Positions 22,401-34,400 of a stretch of DNA of 64,000 bases are shown here, in pieces. Source of the DNA: Cryptomeria japonica (lineage: Eukaryota; Streptophyta; Pinopsida; Cupressales; Cupressaceae); contig NC_081411.1 of NCBI RefSeq assembly GCF_030272615.1, positions 215,806,654-215,870,653 of the forward strand. Reading direction: 5' to 3'. The stretch's first letter is position 1; the number at the start of each line of letters is the position of its first letter. Below the pieces are notes generated by a model. It was given only the letters and a program-made list of their open reading frames with translations. It searched no databases and was not told the origin of the DNA. The position numbers and the translations under genes are program-made.

Positions 22401-25400
22401 TTCAAATCACCCAGCATTTTTTACTTTCTTATTAAATCCAGGGTCTTATCTTCTCACTCTGGCAGCTAGCTGAATACTTTCCCCTGTAAGTTATTGCTTT
22501 CGCATGGCACAATGGTCTGTTGGGATCATTAACTGTTGGGTCAAATCAATTATCCCCCTTAGAGGAGCTACATGCCTTTACTAAAATACCTACATGGTTT
22601 TTAATTATTCATGTGATCTGCACACATCTAAACTGGATGGCATCAAGGAACCTTTTGTAAAATGAAAATGTGTGGTAGAATTCATTAATGTGCTGGTCAA
22701 GATAATCATTATTGATATCAAACATTGTTTTCCATGGCTGTTATTCAAATCTCCCTGAACCCTTTTACCATTTCTAATTAAACCCAGTCCTTATCTTCTC
22801 ACTCCTGCAGCTAGCTGAATACCTTGCCATGTGAGTTATTGATTTCACATGGCACACTGGTCTGTTGGGATCATTAACTGTTGGGTCAAATCAACCTTAG
22901 AGGAGCCACATGCCTTTACTACAATGCCTTTATGGTTTTTGATTATTCCTGTGATCTGCACACATCTAAACCGGATGACATCAAGGGACCTTTTGTAAAA
23001 TGAAAACACATGGCATGATTCATTAATGTTCTGTTGGAGATAATCATTCTCGATATCAAACATTGTTTTAAAACATCATTATTAAGACTTCTAGATCAAT
23101 GATCAACTATACAATACTCTGTGACTAGACGATTGTTCTATGCCAAGCATAATATTTAAAATCAATGAGGTTTGATTATATCGGTATTTAAGATGGTTTA
23201 AGTGTTTGGTAATGCATGACAATGTCCAAAGAATGAAAATCGAGTATTATTCTTTTCAAATGCCATAATATAGTTTTGTATGTACAAAATACATAGACTG
23301 GGGGAGGGGGGTACCATCCAATGAGGCACTGCAATGTTATACCAAAAGCTAGGATGAGTCAAGCAATGAGTTGTGTGTTTCTATGACTGGATTTATGGTT
23401 CTTTTCTGCTTTGAGGTTCCTTTTCCAATGTCAAGACAGTTTTTGTATTACACACTTATAATCTCATGATCACTTGATGACATATTCGAAAAATTGATCT
23501 AATCTTGAGGCAATTGTTAGCTACTTATGTCTTATTGTACTACACCAAAATGTCAGTTTTGACCCATGCTTACTTGGTATTTTGTTCATGCGCTACTAAC
23601 ATAATCTAATGTGGAATGTTGCAGATAAATCTCTGAAGGAGAAAGCAGTGGAAGAAGTTGCGCCAATTGCAACTGGTCTTGAGCGTGAAGAAATTGAGTT
23701 TGAACTTCAGGTTTTTCTAAAAAAGCTCTAAAATTTTGAGATTCTTAATTATCATCATTTGAATTGAGATATAATTTTCGTGGAAATTTTTGAACTGTTA
23801 TACAGGGAAAGCAACGCTTTGAATTAGAGCCTCCCCGTGGCCCTTTTGGAACAAAGGTTAGTTGCTATAAGGTTTGCAAATCAGGTGCAATTGAGTTCTA
23901 TATTACTTATTGATCCATTTTGTCTTGTTTTTGTAAATCTAATTGGATTCCTTTGGATGGTTTCAATTTCAAGGTTAATATAGCATGTGTATGATTATTT
24001 TTAATTGAGGAATATTATGTTTCTTGAAAATGCTAAATGATTCAGAACTGAGGCAGTCTTTACACATGTAAATAAATGGCAAAGAGGACCACTGATGATT
24101 GGGGCAATGCAGTTGAATCTCGAAATGACTCTTTTGCTTTTACTGAAAATATGTTTTCTATTCAAATCCTTTTGCTTTTTAACAAGCATTAGTTGACCTT
24201 GTCCTGAAGCCTGTGGTATCCCAATAACTTCGCAAATGCAAGATCTACCCTCAAAAGAGGTTTTGAAGCCTTCAAACCCTTCAAATTATACTTATTCCCA
24301 CATTCTCCAATCTTGTTAGAGGAGAACGTGTGTTCTTTGGTTGTGTAATTGAAGAAGACACAAAAATTGACTTTTTTGTGTAGATCTAAGGTTTACAAAT
24401 TTGTCTTTGTGGCTTTTGAAGATATCCCTTACGCTATCTTGATCCTTATCAAATCCCTTAACATGAAAAAATCCATTGAAAATGATGAATTCCAACAAGT
24501 TGTTGTTCTTTAAGATGATGTGTTTTTTAGATCATCACAGATGTACTTGGTGATGCTTCTAATGTCGTCCTCCTCAGATTTCACCCAATCAAGTTTGCCT
24601 TTGTTCTTAAATAATTGATCAAGGCAATGGGTAGCACAAGGCCCCCAAAAAAGCGCGTTGGGTACTTCTTCTTAAGTTGTCTTCCTATTGCCACATACAT
24701 TGTTGCATTATTGGTCAAAGGTGTTGATGCACCTCAAGAACACCACTTGACTATTTAAATCCACTAGAAAGTTGATAAGTGTGCAATTCCTTTGATCTTT
24801 CCACCCATTTAATCATATAATCCCTCAATTCTTTCACTAGTATTTCTTTTGTTCCTCCCAATCATCTCTATGTTTTCTAGTGCTTTCTAGAGAAATGGTA
24901 TACTTAATTCATCACGACAATTAATTATGTGACCTAATTTGTCCAATTTGGTGATTCCGTCATCTTGAATGAAAGGTTGTTATAGCATAAATTTTTTTTC
25001 ATAGCCACACTTGCTTTGTCACTTCTTGTTCCAATTTGGGCCTTCAATTGAAGGTTGGCAACTTGGTTTGTTCTATGGAGTTAAAGATCCCTATGATTGC
25101 CTTCAGATGGAGCTCAATGAAGATAGGAGCAGTTCCATTATTCTGAATCTTCATAAACCTGTCTGCAGGCATCTTCAATGTCAAAATTACTTGATTAACA
25201 TGGGCTAAAACATCGTGTGCTAGACAGTAGATTATACAGACCATGTGGCTGGATGTTGCGAAGGGGTGAACCATCCCTTCCATTTGAACATTTCATAGCA
25301 ATCGGGATTTGAGATTATATCATAGGAAATTTAACACTGTTTGATGCTCTTTTAACGCTAGAAAAAGATCTTTGATTGGATTAATTGTTCCCAACAGATT

Positions 25401-28400
25401 ATCTCTTTATTAACCAGAATGCCATTAAAGCTGGAAATACCACTACTATTCCATTTCTTGCCAGAGCAGCCCTGCAATAGAACAAAAGGTTTGTCTTTAT
25501 GTGCAAGGTTCCACCATAATGATCTGAAGGTAAATATATCATTCTTTTCACAGTTCACAATGTCACATCCAACAGTCATATCTCTAACCAACTCCCAAGC
25601 CTTCCAAATACTACCAAACACAGCTGATCCTGAAGGTTTAATCATAATTTGCCAATTAAGATATCCTGGGGATGCATATTTTTCCATTGCTTTGCAGCTT
25701 TAGGAACAGAATCCAAGATATTCCTTTTGACTAACACTTTCCAAGGTTCACTTCCATACAATGCTTTACCTTGCAATTTCAGATCTTTGGGCCGAGGCCA
25801 CCTTTTGCTTTGTTCAAGCAACACCAATCCTATTTGAATGCAGACTCATCAACATGCAAACTCGTACCATGTCGGCTGTGCATTAAGTTTTTTGTAGGTA
25901 CCTCTTTTACCTTGTCAACTTGTGCATTATTTCTTTGAGGTTGGGCATTTTCATTGTTTATGTATTTGTTTTTTTTGATTGGCATGCTTCATGCTATGGT
26001 TGGTTGGGCATTGGATCTTTGGGTTTGCAAGTTTGTAAGGCGTGCATTTCATTTTGGGTGACTCTTTTCACCCATGGTCCATGCATATATTTTTTGGTGG
26101 ATGTTTTCATCGTTTTGGTCAGCGTGTTCAATATTGATGGTGGGTGTTTTTGGTGCTTACCTTTTACTTCATGTTCACCTCCCTGTAATATTCCAGTGTT
26201 CCACGGAGTTTCCTGACTAGGGGACAGGGGGACGTGAGGACAGGTTTCGGGGATGGGGTAACCAAGGGCCTAAATTTGGAGACGGCAAGGGGAAGGTGGG
26301 GGGACGGTGGCGGAGTGGTGGTAGGTGGGTGGCGCTGATATAATAAATAGAGGTGAATTGAAATTTTCAAGGCAAAATCTGCAATATAACATCTCTATGA
26401 GTACACCATGCAAGGCCAACTAGTTTTCATGAAGTTAAAGGTTGTAATCAATATGTAAAGGCATGTAACATATAGCAAGTGACCCAACAGTGCCCCCCCC
26501 CAGAGGTGGCGGAGGTGGCAGAAGTGGTGGTGCTGTGGGGGGATGTTTCCCCCAAGTTCCCAAGTCTCGGAAACGCCCCCCTACAAGAGACGTGGGTTTT
26601 TTTGGGGGGGACGCGTCTCTGTGGAACACCCTCCTTCAACCTTGTAAATAATGAATGCATATAACTAAAAAAAATAAAATATGTACAGCCTTAAGTGAAG
26701 TCGAAATAATTCAAGTGGGGCTATTTTTAAAGTCATAACCTTATGTTTCTAGGTTGAATGCCTTGGGGGTTAAGTTTATACTTATCTCATGCCAAGTTAA
26801 TCTTTTTCCACGCCAAGCATATCATAATTCCATGCCAAGATGAGGTCGAGTTGGATTTGAAGATAAAACCATCCACTTGCTATTCAAGGAGGGATTGAAA
26901 GCTGCTTTTTGCTTTTGAAGGTCGATGGGCTCATAATGACAAGACAAGGAATTTGATTTCATTATTCATTCTTAACTTCAATCTTCTTACTTGCAACTCT
27001 TTCCTCTGAGCCTCGACTTGGAAGAAGAAATTCATCAGGACGAAACCCCTGAGGATAGATGGCTGGATGATATCCCAGGTCATCAAGGAGTAGATTTATG
27101 GCTGCTGGTGAAAATCGTGGCTATTCTGGACAACGCCAGACACTCAGGAAGTTTGCCTAAGCCTGTCCACTGGCTGGGCGATTCCAGTTTGATGGTGTAT
27201 CCATCTTGGATGTAGATTTGAATCAAGTTCAAATCAGAAAACACAGAACTTGCTGGTAATTTTGGATCAGAAACACAGAACCTGCTGGAAATTTCAGTTT
27301 CATTGTGAAGATTTTTCGGGCTGATGGAAGAAATTACAAAATCGTGGGAAGTATCCATGCAAATCCAGGTATGAGACATAAGAACAAAGTACTGTTTCTC
27401 AGACTAAATTGCTGTAGTTCGCTGTTAAGGGAACGATTTTCTATTTCAGTATCAAAAATCCTGGATTTCATTACATTAGTGAATTCTGTTTTTTTTGTTA
27501 ATTTATTGGTGGAAATTCATATTGTGGCTTACACAATAATATCATATCAAGAAACTTTACAGTCATACAATTAAAAACAATTCATTGAAAATCAAAGCAA
27601 AACTACCTTAGGAATATTTTACTCCCATAGCACTAAATGTCACCACTTTTTAGGCCTTGCCACCCAATGTGCCACTTGCTTGCTGCCCAGCAGCCATCGC
27701 CGCTGTCAACAGGCCCTCTTTCTTTGTTGGTCCTGCTGAGCTTGAGGTCATATGGGGTGCCTAGGGGGCCAGGCCCTGGGTGCTAAATTATTTTTTAATT
27801 TTTTACAACTTGCACTGATTGGACAAACACTCATAATTTGATACAGAGTCAGTTTTTGGCAAATAAAATATTGTTGGAAAGCTAGTTCCAAGCACTATCT
27901 AGTGGTGTAGGTATTTTTTTGTGATTTTGAAATTGGTGCATTTTATAGCTTATTGAAGTCTAAAGTGGATTTTTGGGCTCCTAGGCTCACAACTTTTGAC
28001 CAGTTTTTTCGCTTTTTATGATTCTTGCGATATTGGAAAGGTTTCTTAGAGCACTCTCAGTCTATCTGTGCACTTTTTCTAGATTTTGCCCTAGGTTAAA
28101 TTAATACAAGATTTTGTATTTAAACACTCTGGTTAATTACTTGATTGTTTTGGCACTTGGAAACATTTTGTTTGCATGTGATGGCTTCTTTTGGGCTGCT
28201 TCATATGTATATACAACATTTTGTCCTTTGTGGACGTTTTGCATCCTTTGTAAGCACTTTCTTTTGTAGATGCATTGAGATAAAGTGCCAACCACTTGTA
28301 CATGTATTTCGGTGGATTGTGTACAAATGTTGTGCCATATTATTGTACTCGCATTGTATTAGAAAGTGCCATGGGGGTTTTTTAGTGCCTTTGTTATTTG

Positions 28401-31400
28401 CCAATATAGCTTTGTCAAGTGAGCATCCTTCCACAACAACAATGAGATCCTTGTGATTCTCGCCTCTTGCATGTGTGCCTTGTTGTTGCTCACCCTTTTT
28501 AAGTTGCGAGTACTCTCTTGGTCACTTCAGATGTATCTTTTCCTTCGTGCATTATTTGGTGACACGTAGTTTTAGTGGATTTGTCATGACATGCTAGTCA
28601 ACATAATGGTGTGTGTGTGGGGGGGTATGATACTGTTTGTGCAAATGCTTTCTTGGTTTCGCTTGGAGTGAGATATGAAACACTCTTGCATTCCTATTTT
28701 GTGGAGGCAACCTTCTATCTTGGTGATCTTGTTTCTTCAAACCATAGTTCGCAGACTTGGAGTACTAGGCAAACCTAAAATTCTCAACTCACCAAAAACT
28801 TGGCAAAAATTCGGCAAAAACTCAATATTTTTTTGTAAAATTCAATTTCAAAATGTATTAATTTAAAAATTGACATCTTCGAAAGAAAAAATGCACGGTT
28901 TTATAGCAAAAAACATGTGAAAAATGCATTTTAACCAGTATTTTACTTGCGTTGGCATTTTTACCCATGTTTTTTTGCGTCTATAAAAACGCGAGAGTTA
29001 AACTTACAAAAACTTGCCCAACAAAAAAAATAGAGTACTCAATAACTTAGATATTTCTTGCAAAGTTTGCAAACTATGCTTCAAACTATTGCCACTTGTA
29101 TTTTCAATTTTCATTGGTGGAGATTGCTCACGTAGATTCATGTGCCATCTATATCTTCTATTGATAGATGTTATTGCCTTTGTTGCCATCTGATCATTGT
29201 TCAAGTAGTGTCATTGGGGGTGCTCATGCAGATTGTTGTCTTCTTGACTTTGATCATCTTCTATGTTTTAGAGGAGGTTCTTTAGTTATGGCACCATATT
29301 AGTTATTCTTTTGATAGTTGTCTGCAGCTTCTTCATGCTTTAGTATTGTTCTTCATGTTCTTGTTGTTGTTGGGACATTGTTTGGGAGGCTTCTTAGTCC
29401 TTCATGTTCTCTCTTTTGGAGAGGAGTTTTCTCCCAAAGGTTTTTTCTCCTTTTCTTTGTTTGTGAGAGATTGCATTGCATTTGTACATTGGTACCTCAT
29501 CAGGCCTTGTTGCTGGGACTCATCTTTTGCATCTTTGCATTGTTTTTAGTTACTCCCTAAGTTGCACTTAAGGGGGAATGTTGGTGCAAGTAAGGTCTTG
29601 TACCTAATGATTTTCGCTTGTTCCTAGTTGGGGACTTATTCACATGATTTGAGTTTATTAGGATGATAAGGGATGGCCCATGACATCAATTTGAGCCAAG
29701 CTGTGGGTTGGGTGAAGGAGGGACAAACAACATTTTAGGGAAGATTTCAGATGGAAGGTTGTAGAATGTGTTCATGTGTCATTGCCCGATGATGCTTGAA
29801 GCCATTAAGATGCTACAGGGGGTGACCTTTTGAATTTGGAACACAAATATCGAGACAAGTGTTGATATTGCATCCATTTTTTTGGCATGGTTGCTGGAGT
29901 TTGAACAGAAAGAAGAAGTGAGAATGATAACAGAGTAGTGCATTTGGCGTGGTGGAGGGGAGGAATGGGCAGGTTTCTTGAAATAGAACATGGAGTCAGA
30001 TTTAGGGAAAGAACAAGTTGCCGGCTGTGGCTGTGCTATTGCTTCAATGCTCCTTTGTAGCCATTCATCATAATCAACGAAAAGGACAAAGCGTTGGTAG
30101 GGGTTGAGCTCGTGAAGCTCGTGAACATGTTGGGGGAGTCAAAGCAGGAAATATAGAAGGGAAAGGGAGCAGAAAGATCTTAGGCAGGGATGATAATGTT
30201 GAAGTAGGGAGACAAAGAGGCAAAATAGTTTTGAAGAGTGGTGGGGCTTGGGATAAATATACCAATTCATAATGTAATGGCAGTTTTTTGAGCAAACTGT
30301 AATTAATGGTATATGGATAGTGTTTTTTTGGGGTTAAAATAATGTATGTGGAATGGGTGGATGGTTTTTTGTTTGAATGGAGAAACAATGAAAATCATTG
30401 TATAATCTTTTGCATATTAATATAAAAGGTAAAGGAACCTTAGTCTGTTATTTACCTATCAACAGTTTTTTTATTAATAGTAATATTCATAATTATTAAT
30501 ATATGATTGTTATATTGTAATATGATATATTATCTTTATTTATTTTGTTTAAGACATAAAATTATTAAATATTCCTCCACATCAAAATATTAGATACCTC
30601 TAATATTTGTGAACCCAACCCCATTTTTTTTGTACTGAATCTGTGAACCGAACCCCCAAAATGAAAACCCAACCAGTAACAGGTTCAGTAACTTTGTTTA
30701 AAAGAAAACTCTCATTATTGTTTTAAGTTTAACTCTTACAAAAAAATCTATTCAGCAATTTACTTTCTTATATCGAGTGAACCTCAATATTCTTGTTGGT
30801 TTGGAGGATCTAAGATTTTCTACATATAATAGAAATGTTTTGGTTCTCTCTTTTCAGGAAGCACCTGCTATTGTTCAATCCTATTTTGACAAGCGAATTG
30901 TGGGCTGCCCTGGAGGAGCTGATGGTGAGTTATTCTTGCGATTGCATTTTGTCAAAATATTTTGAAGGACTGTGGGAGGGTGATGGGTTTATGATTTATA
31001 TGCATGCAATTCTGTATTTACTCTTCGTTTTGTCTGTTTATAGTCATGTATTGGGAGTATAATTTTCTTTCTTGGATCTTATTCTTTGTTTGGTTACTGT
31101 TTTATGTGGGGTAATATAGGATTTTGAACATTTTAAGTTCTGTTCTCTTTTGTTTTCATTATGTTTTGTTGGGTTTTTTCAATTGTTTAATTGTCTTATT
31201 CTATATTTTTTCATCATCAAATTACAAAAATTCTTAGTCAAATTTAGATGATCTTTTTTTTTCTCCGGATTACAAGTTTTTTGAATATTGCTTAATTTCA
31301 ATAACTGTTTGCTGACTTTGGTTTGTACTCGTGGGCAAAAAGGAAGCATCAAAATTGCACTGGAATTGGTTGTTCCTCTCATTTTACTGGGAGAATTTGT

Positions 31401-34400
31401 TACTGTGTACTTTTTTATTTGTATGCCTTCCAAACACACAATGCAGATGTAGAACCTTTCATAATCAAAGAAAAGACAGAACTTTTGATTCTGGGCATAC
31501 AGTTGAGAGTTTTATTTACTGTGCATTGCTATGTTTAAGTCTGCCAGTCATTGTATGTGCTTGGTCTGCGAGTGATCATTTCTTCTATTTTAATTTCTTA
31601 ATATTTGAAGATGTAGACCATTTCTAACTAATAGGTAATCAAAGATAGTGCACACAAAACAAGTTAGAATTCTTAACTAACTGTAAAGCTATCTAAAATT
31701 TAAATTATTAATGTTTTCTTTGGTCTCTATTGTTGGCATGCAGTGACATAGTGGCTCCTTTTAGTCTTATGAAAAAGAATCATATATTGAACCCATTTTT
31801 CTTACATTCTAGTCAGAAATATTTGATGGAAAATATGTTGATGTGCACTGCTGTACTATGGATGGAACCCATTTTACCATATTTCTAGTAAGAAATATTT
31901 GATTGAAGACATGTTTAGTTGCTCTGCTGTACTATTGATGGCTTTGCAACTATTTTATATGCAGGTTTTGTTCTAATTTTTATGAGACAAATTGCTTCCT
32001 CTGTTTTACTGCTTCAAACTTTTTGGTTTCTTTATTGTGGTTCAAGAATATAGCCTGATTTTAGATTTGAAAGGCTTCAATGAGTTTATCAGTTTTCAAT
32101 AAAATTTCAATGCACTATCATCTCCTGCTGTCCCCCCAAAAAAGGGTCCCCGCCTCTGTTGTCCTTGAACCATGATCGCATTTTCTGCCCCTTTATCCTA
32201 GAAATGCTGGGGAACACGGGAAATACATACATTGATGAAGCTCCCTAAACTTGTCACCATGGAGGTTTCTTTTGTCAAAGAACTACTTAGAAGTATCTAA
32301 TACACTATGTACAAAACTCTACTATCAGAATCATGTAAAATCATGGGCTGCTACATGTAATGCTGCAAGTGAATTGATTACACATAAGAATGAATTTGGC
32401 GAAATGATTCTTTTTGATAATATTGACAGGAAACCGAGATTATGTAATCCAATGGGATGCTATGGTTAACATTAAACATACATGACACTTATGAAATTCC
32501 TGATTACTGAATGTTTATCTATGGCTTTTTTTTATTTGTGACTTCTGACATATATATTCTGTGACTTTTATATGTTGCAGATGAGGAGCATGATGTGGTG
32601 TGGTTTTGGCTGGAGAAAGACAAGCCTTATGAATGTCCAGTCTGCACTCAATATTTTCAGGTATAATATGTTGAACATAATGGTACTTTTCTGTTGTTTG
32701 GAAAATCTCCTTTTATTCTATTAAATGCTTACAGAGCTAATAAAGTATAATCTATTTTAATACTAGAGAATTCAAGCATTATTGCATGTACTTGTGCAAA
32801 CCAGAAAGTTCCCATGTCTAGGTATTGAACTGTATAAATTTTAAAAGCTTATGATTGGTTAAATGAATGAATCTTTTGGGGTCCTCATCCATGACTAAAA
32901 TTTAAAGTGTGAAACTTTCCCATTATGGTTTTAACTTTCCTGCTTGTAAGCCTGTGAAACAATTTAGGTACTGTGATGAACCCGTGAAATGGGGCCACCT
33001 GGCCTAGATAGCAGTGCTGGCTGCCAATTGTGCACTCTTGTCGCAGAAAAATCAGATTTTGCTTTGATGTGACAACCGATCAAATTTTGTTTTGTAGTGA
33101 CAATCGACTTCTTGAAGCTTCTTAAAGAAAATCAGATTTTGTTTTGTTTTGTTTTGTGTCTTCTACCAACTTCTAGAAGGTGGCCAAATCAGATTGGCTT
33201 TGCCAACTATGTGCCAACTGTCTGCCACTATTTGTGAACTAGAAGCTTCTACCAAATTCAGCCAACTTGCTGCCACTTTTTGTGAACTAGAAGCTTCTAC
33301 CACTATTTGCCTCTTTACAGTCTGGCATCCCTTCATCGAAGGCAATCAGATTGTTTACTTGCCTTGCACTACAAGTTAATTTACCACCCCAAGTGGGTAT
33401 ATATTGAGGACTTTGCTTTGTTTTTTGGGGTATGCTGAATATTTTGGTCTGCCTTTGTGCACGATTTGGGTCTTGGAACGGAACCCCCAAGAGCACCACT
33501 GCTGCCGTGTGTTGCGGTACGAGCTCTATATGGTCTTGAGATGAAACCCTCAAGAGTTATGTTGTTTTTTGTTGTTCAAATTCTATATTGAGTCCTATGT
33601 AATCTGAAAGCTTAAATTGCTGTTGTGAAGAAATTCTATATCAGTTCATATAGCAAATATATTCCTAAATTTGCCGTCCCTATAATGAAACATGTTTATT
33701 GATGCTTTAAATATGTGTAAGCACTATTAATAATCAGAATTCTCTATAAGCAATTTGGAGTTCTTTATAGTGTGTATTTCTTTTTCTGAACCAATCTGCA
33801 TCTGTATTGTGCAACCAGTTAGTTTCTTTGAGTTTAACAATTTCAGTACAGAGATTTAGATCATACAGACCTTAAGGTCTTTTACAGGTACAGTAAACAT
33901 CCTTTGATAAAAGAAACATCCTCATTACAGCTCTAATTACCTTGCTCGCAAACGAGGGGAAACAATTTCAGATACCACAAAAATACCAACAGTTAATTCA
34001 CAAACCAAAACTACATGTTGAAATTCCAAACCTCCTTCTGGGAAGAAAACAATATAGGATTGAGTGAAGGGCTGCCTCTTCCTCCTGGAGAGTAGAGCTT
34101 CCATAACCCGTTGAGAGCCTATTCCAACAGAGTCATGGGATTCTAAATGAAGGCATCCAGCTTATGTTTTTCTACCCCTCTGCTTTTTGGTGAAGGGAGA
34201 GAGATTATCCAGAGATGAGAGGGGGTGGAAAGGGGGGAGGGGGCAACTGTTTTCACAACCATAGAAATGTCTTTAGGCAGAGAAACTACAGGCACAAACA
34301 CCCTATCTTCTATTCCATCGACCTTTGTCAAAAGCTTGGCATCTTATCCCAATGAAACCTGTCCATAAAAATCTGATTTCCATAATCAACCTCCTCCCTT

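Larger units (their letters stand above)
10410..23624 (+). other. COX5B: COX5B intron 1, 13.2 kb
   Basis: Donor GTAAAT, acceptor TGTTGCAG, phase 1. The length comes at least partly from inserts: a ~45-bp-period minisatellite (10770-11165), a 1.6-kb TIR element (15086-16691), a 406-bp TIR element (18315-18719) and a 343-bp tandem duplication (22384-23065), each listed separately. The rest (11170-15077, 16700-18306, 18728-22383) is old repeat-like sequence. Within it, TGTAATGTCCC at 13971 and the reverse forms GGGGAGATTACA (ends 17391) and GGGGACATTACA (ends 20319) resemble plant LTR ends. No host exon is visible inside. Confidence 0.9.
23857..30857 (+). other. COX5B: COX5B intron 3, 7.0 kb
   Basis: Donor GTTAGT, acceptor TTTTCAG, phase 0. 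It holds a hAT transposase remnant (24250-24990), a LINE ORF2 remnant (25345-25850), a G-rich inverted structure (26194-26632) and a small TIR element (28743-29078). Near 29566-29595 the sequence TTAAGGGGGAATG followed by TTGGTGCAAG looks like a copia polypurine tract and LTR start, but I could not find the partner LTR. The remaining parts show nothing recognisable. Confidence 0.88.

Noticed and set aside
23066-23624. An extra COX5B exon before exon 2
   Set aside because: The exon 1 to exon 2 junction keeps the frame exactly and the protein has the expected length; no conserved peptide is found in between.
26194-26632. Confident call of a hAT transposon
   Set aside because: The inverted ends are suggestive, but no target duplication could be found at either flank.
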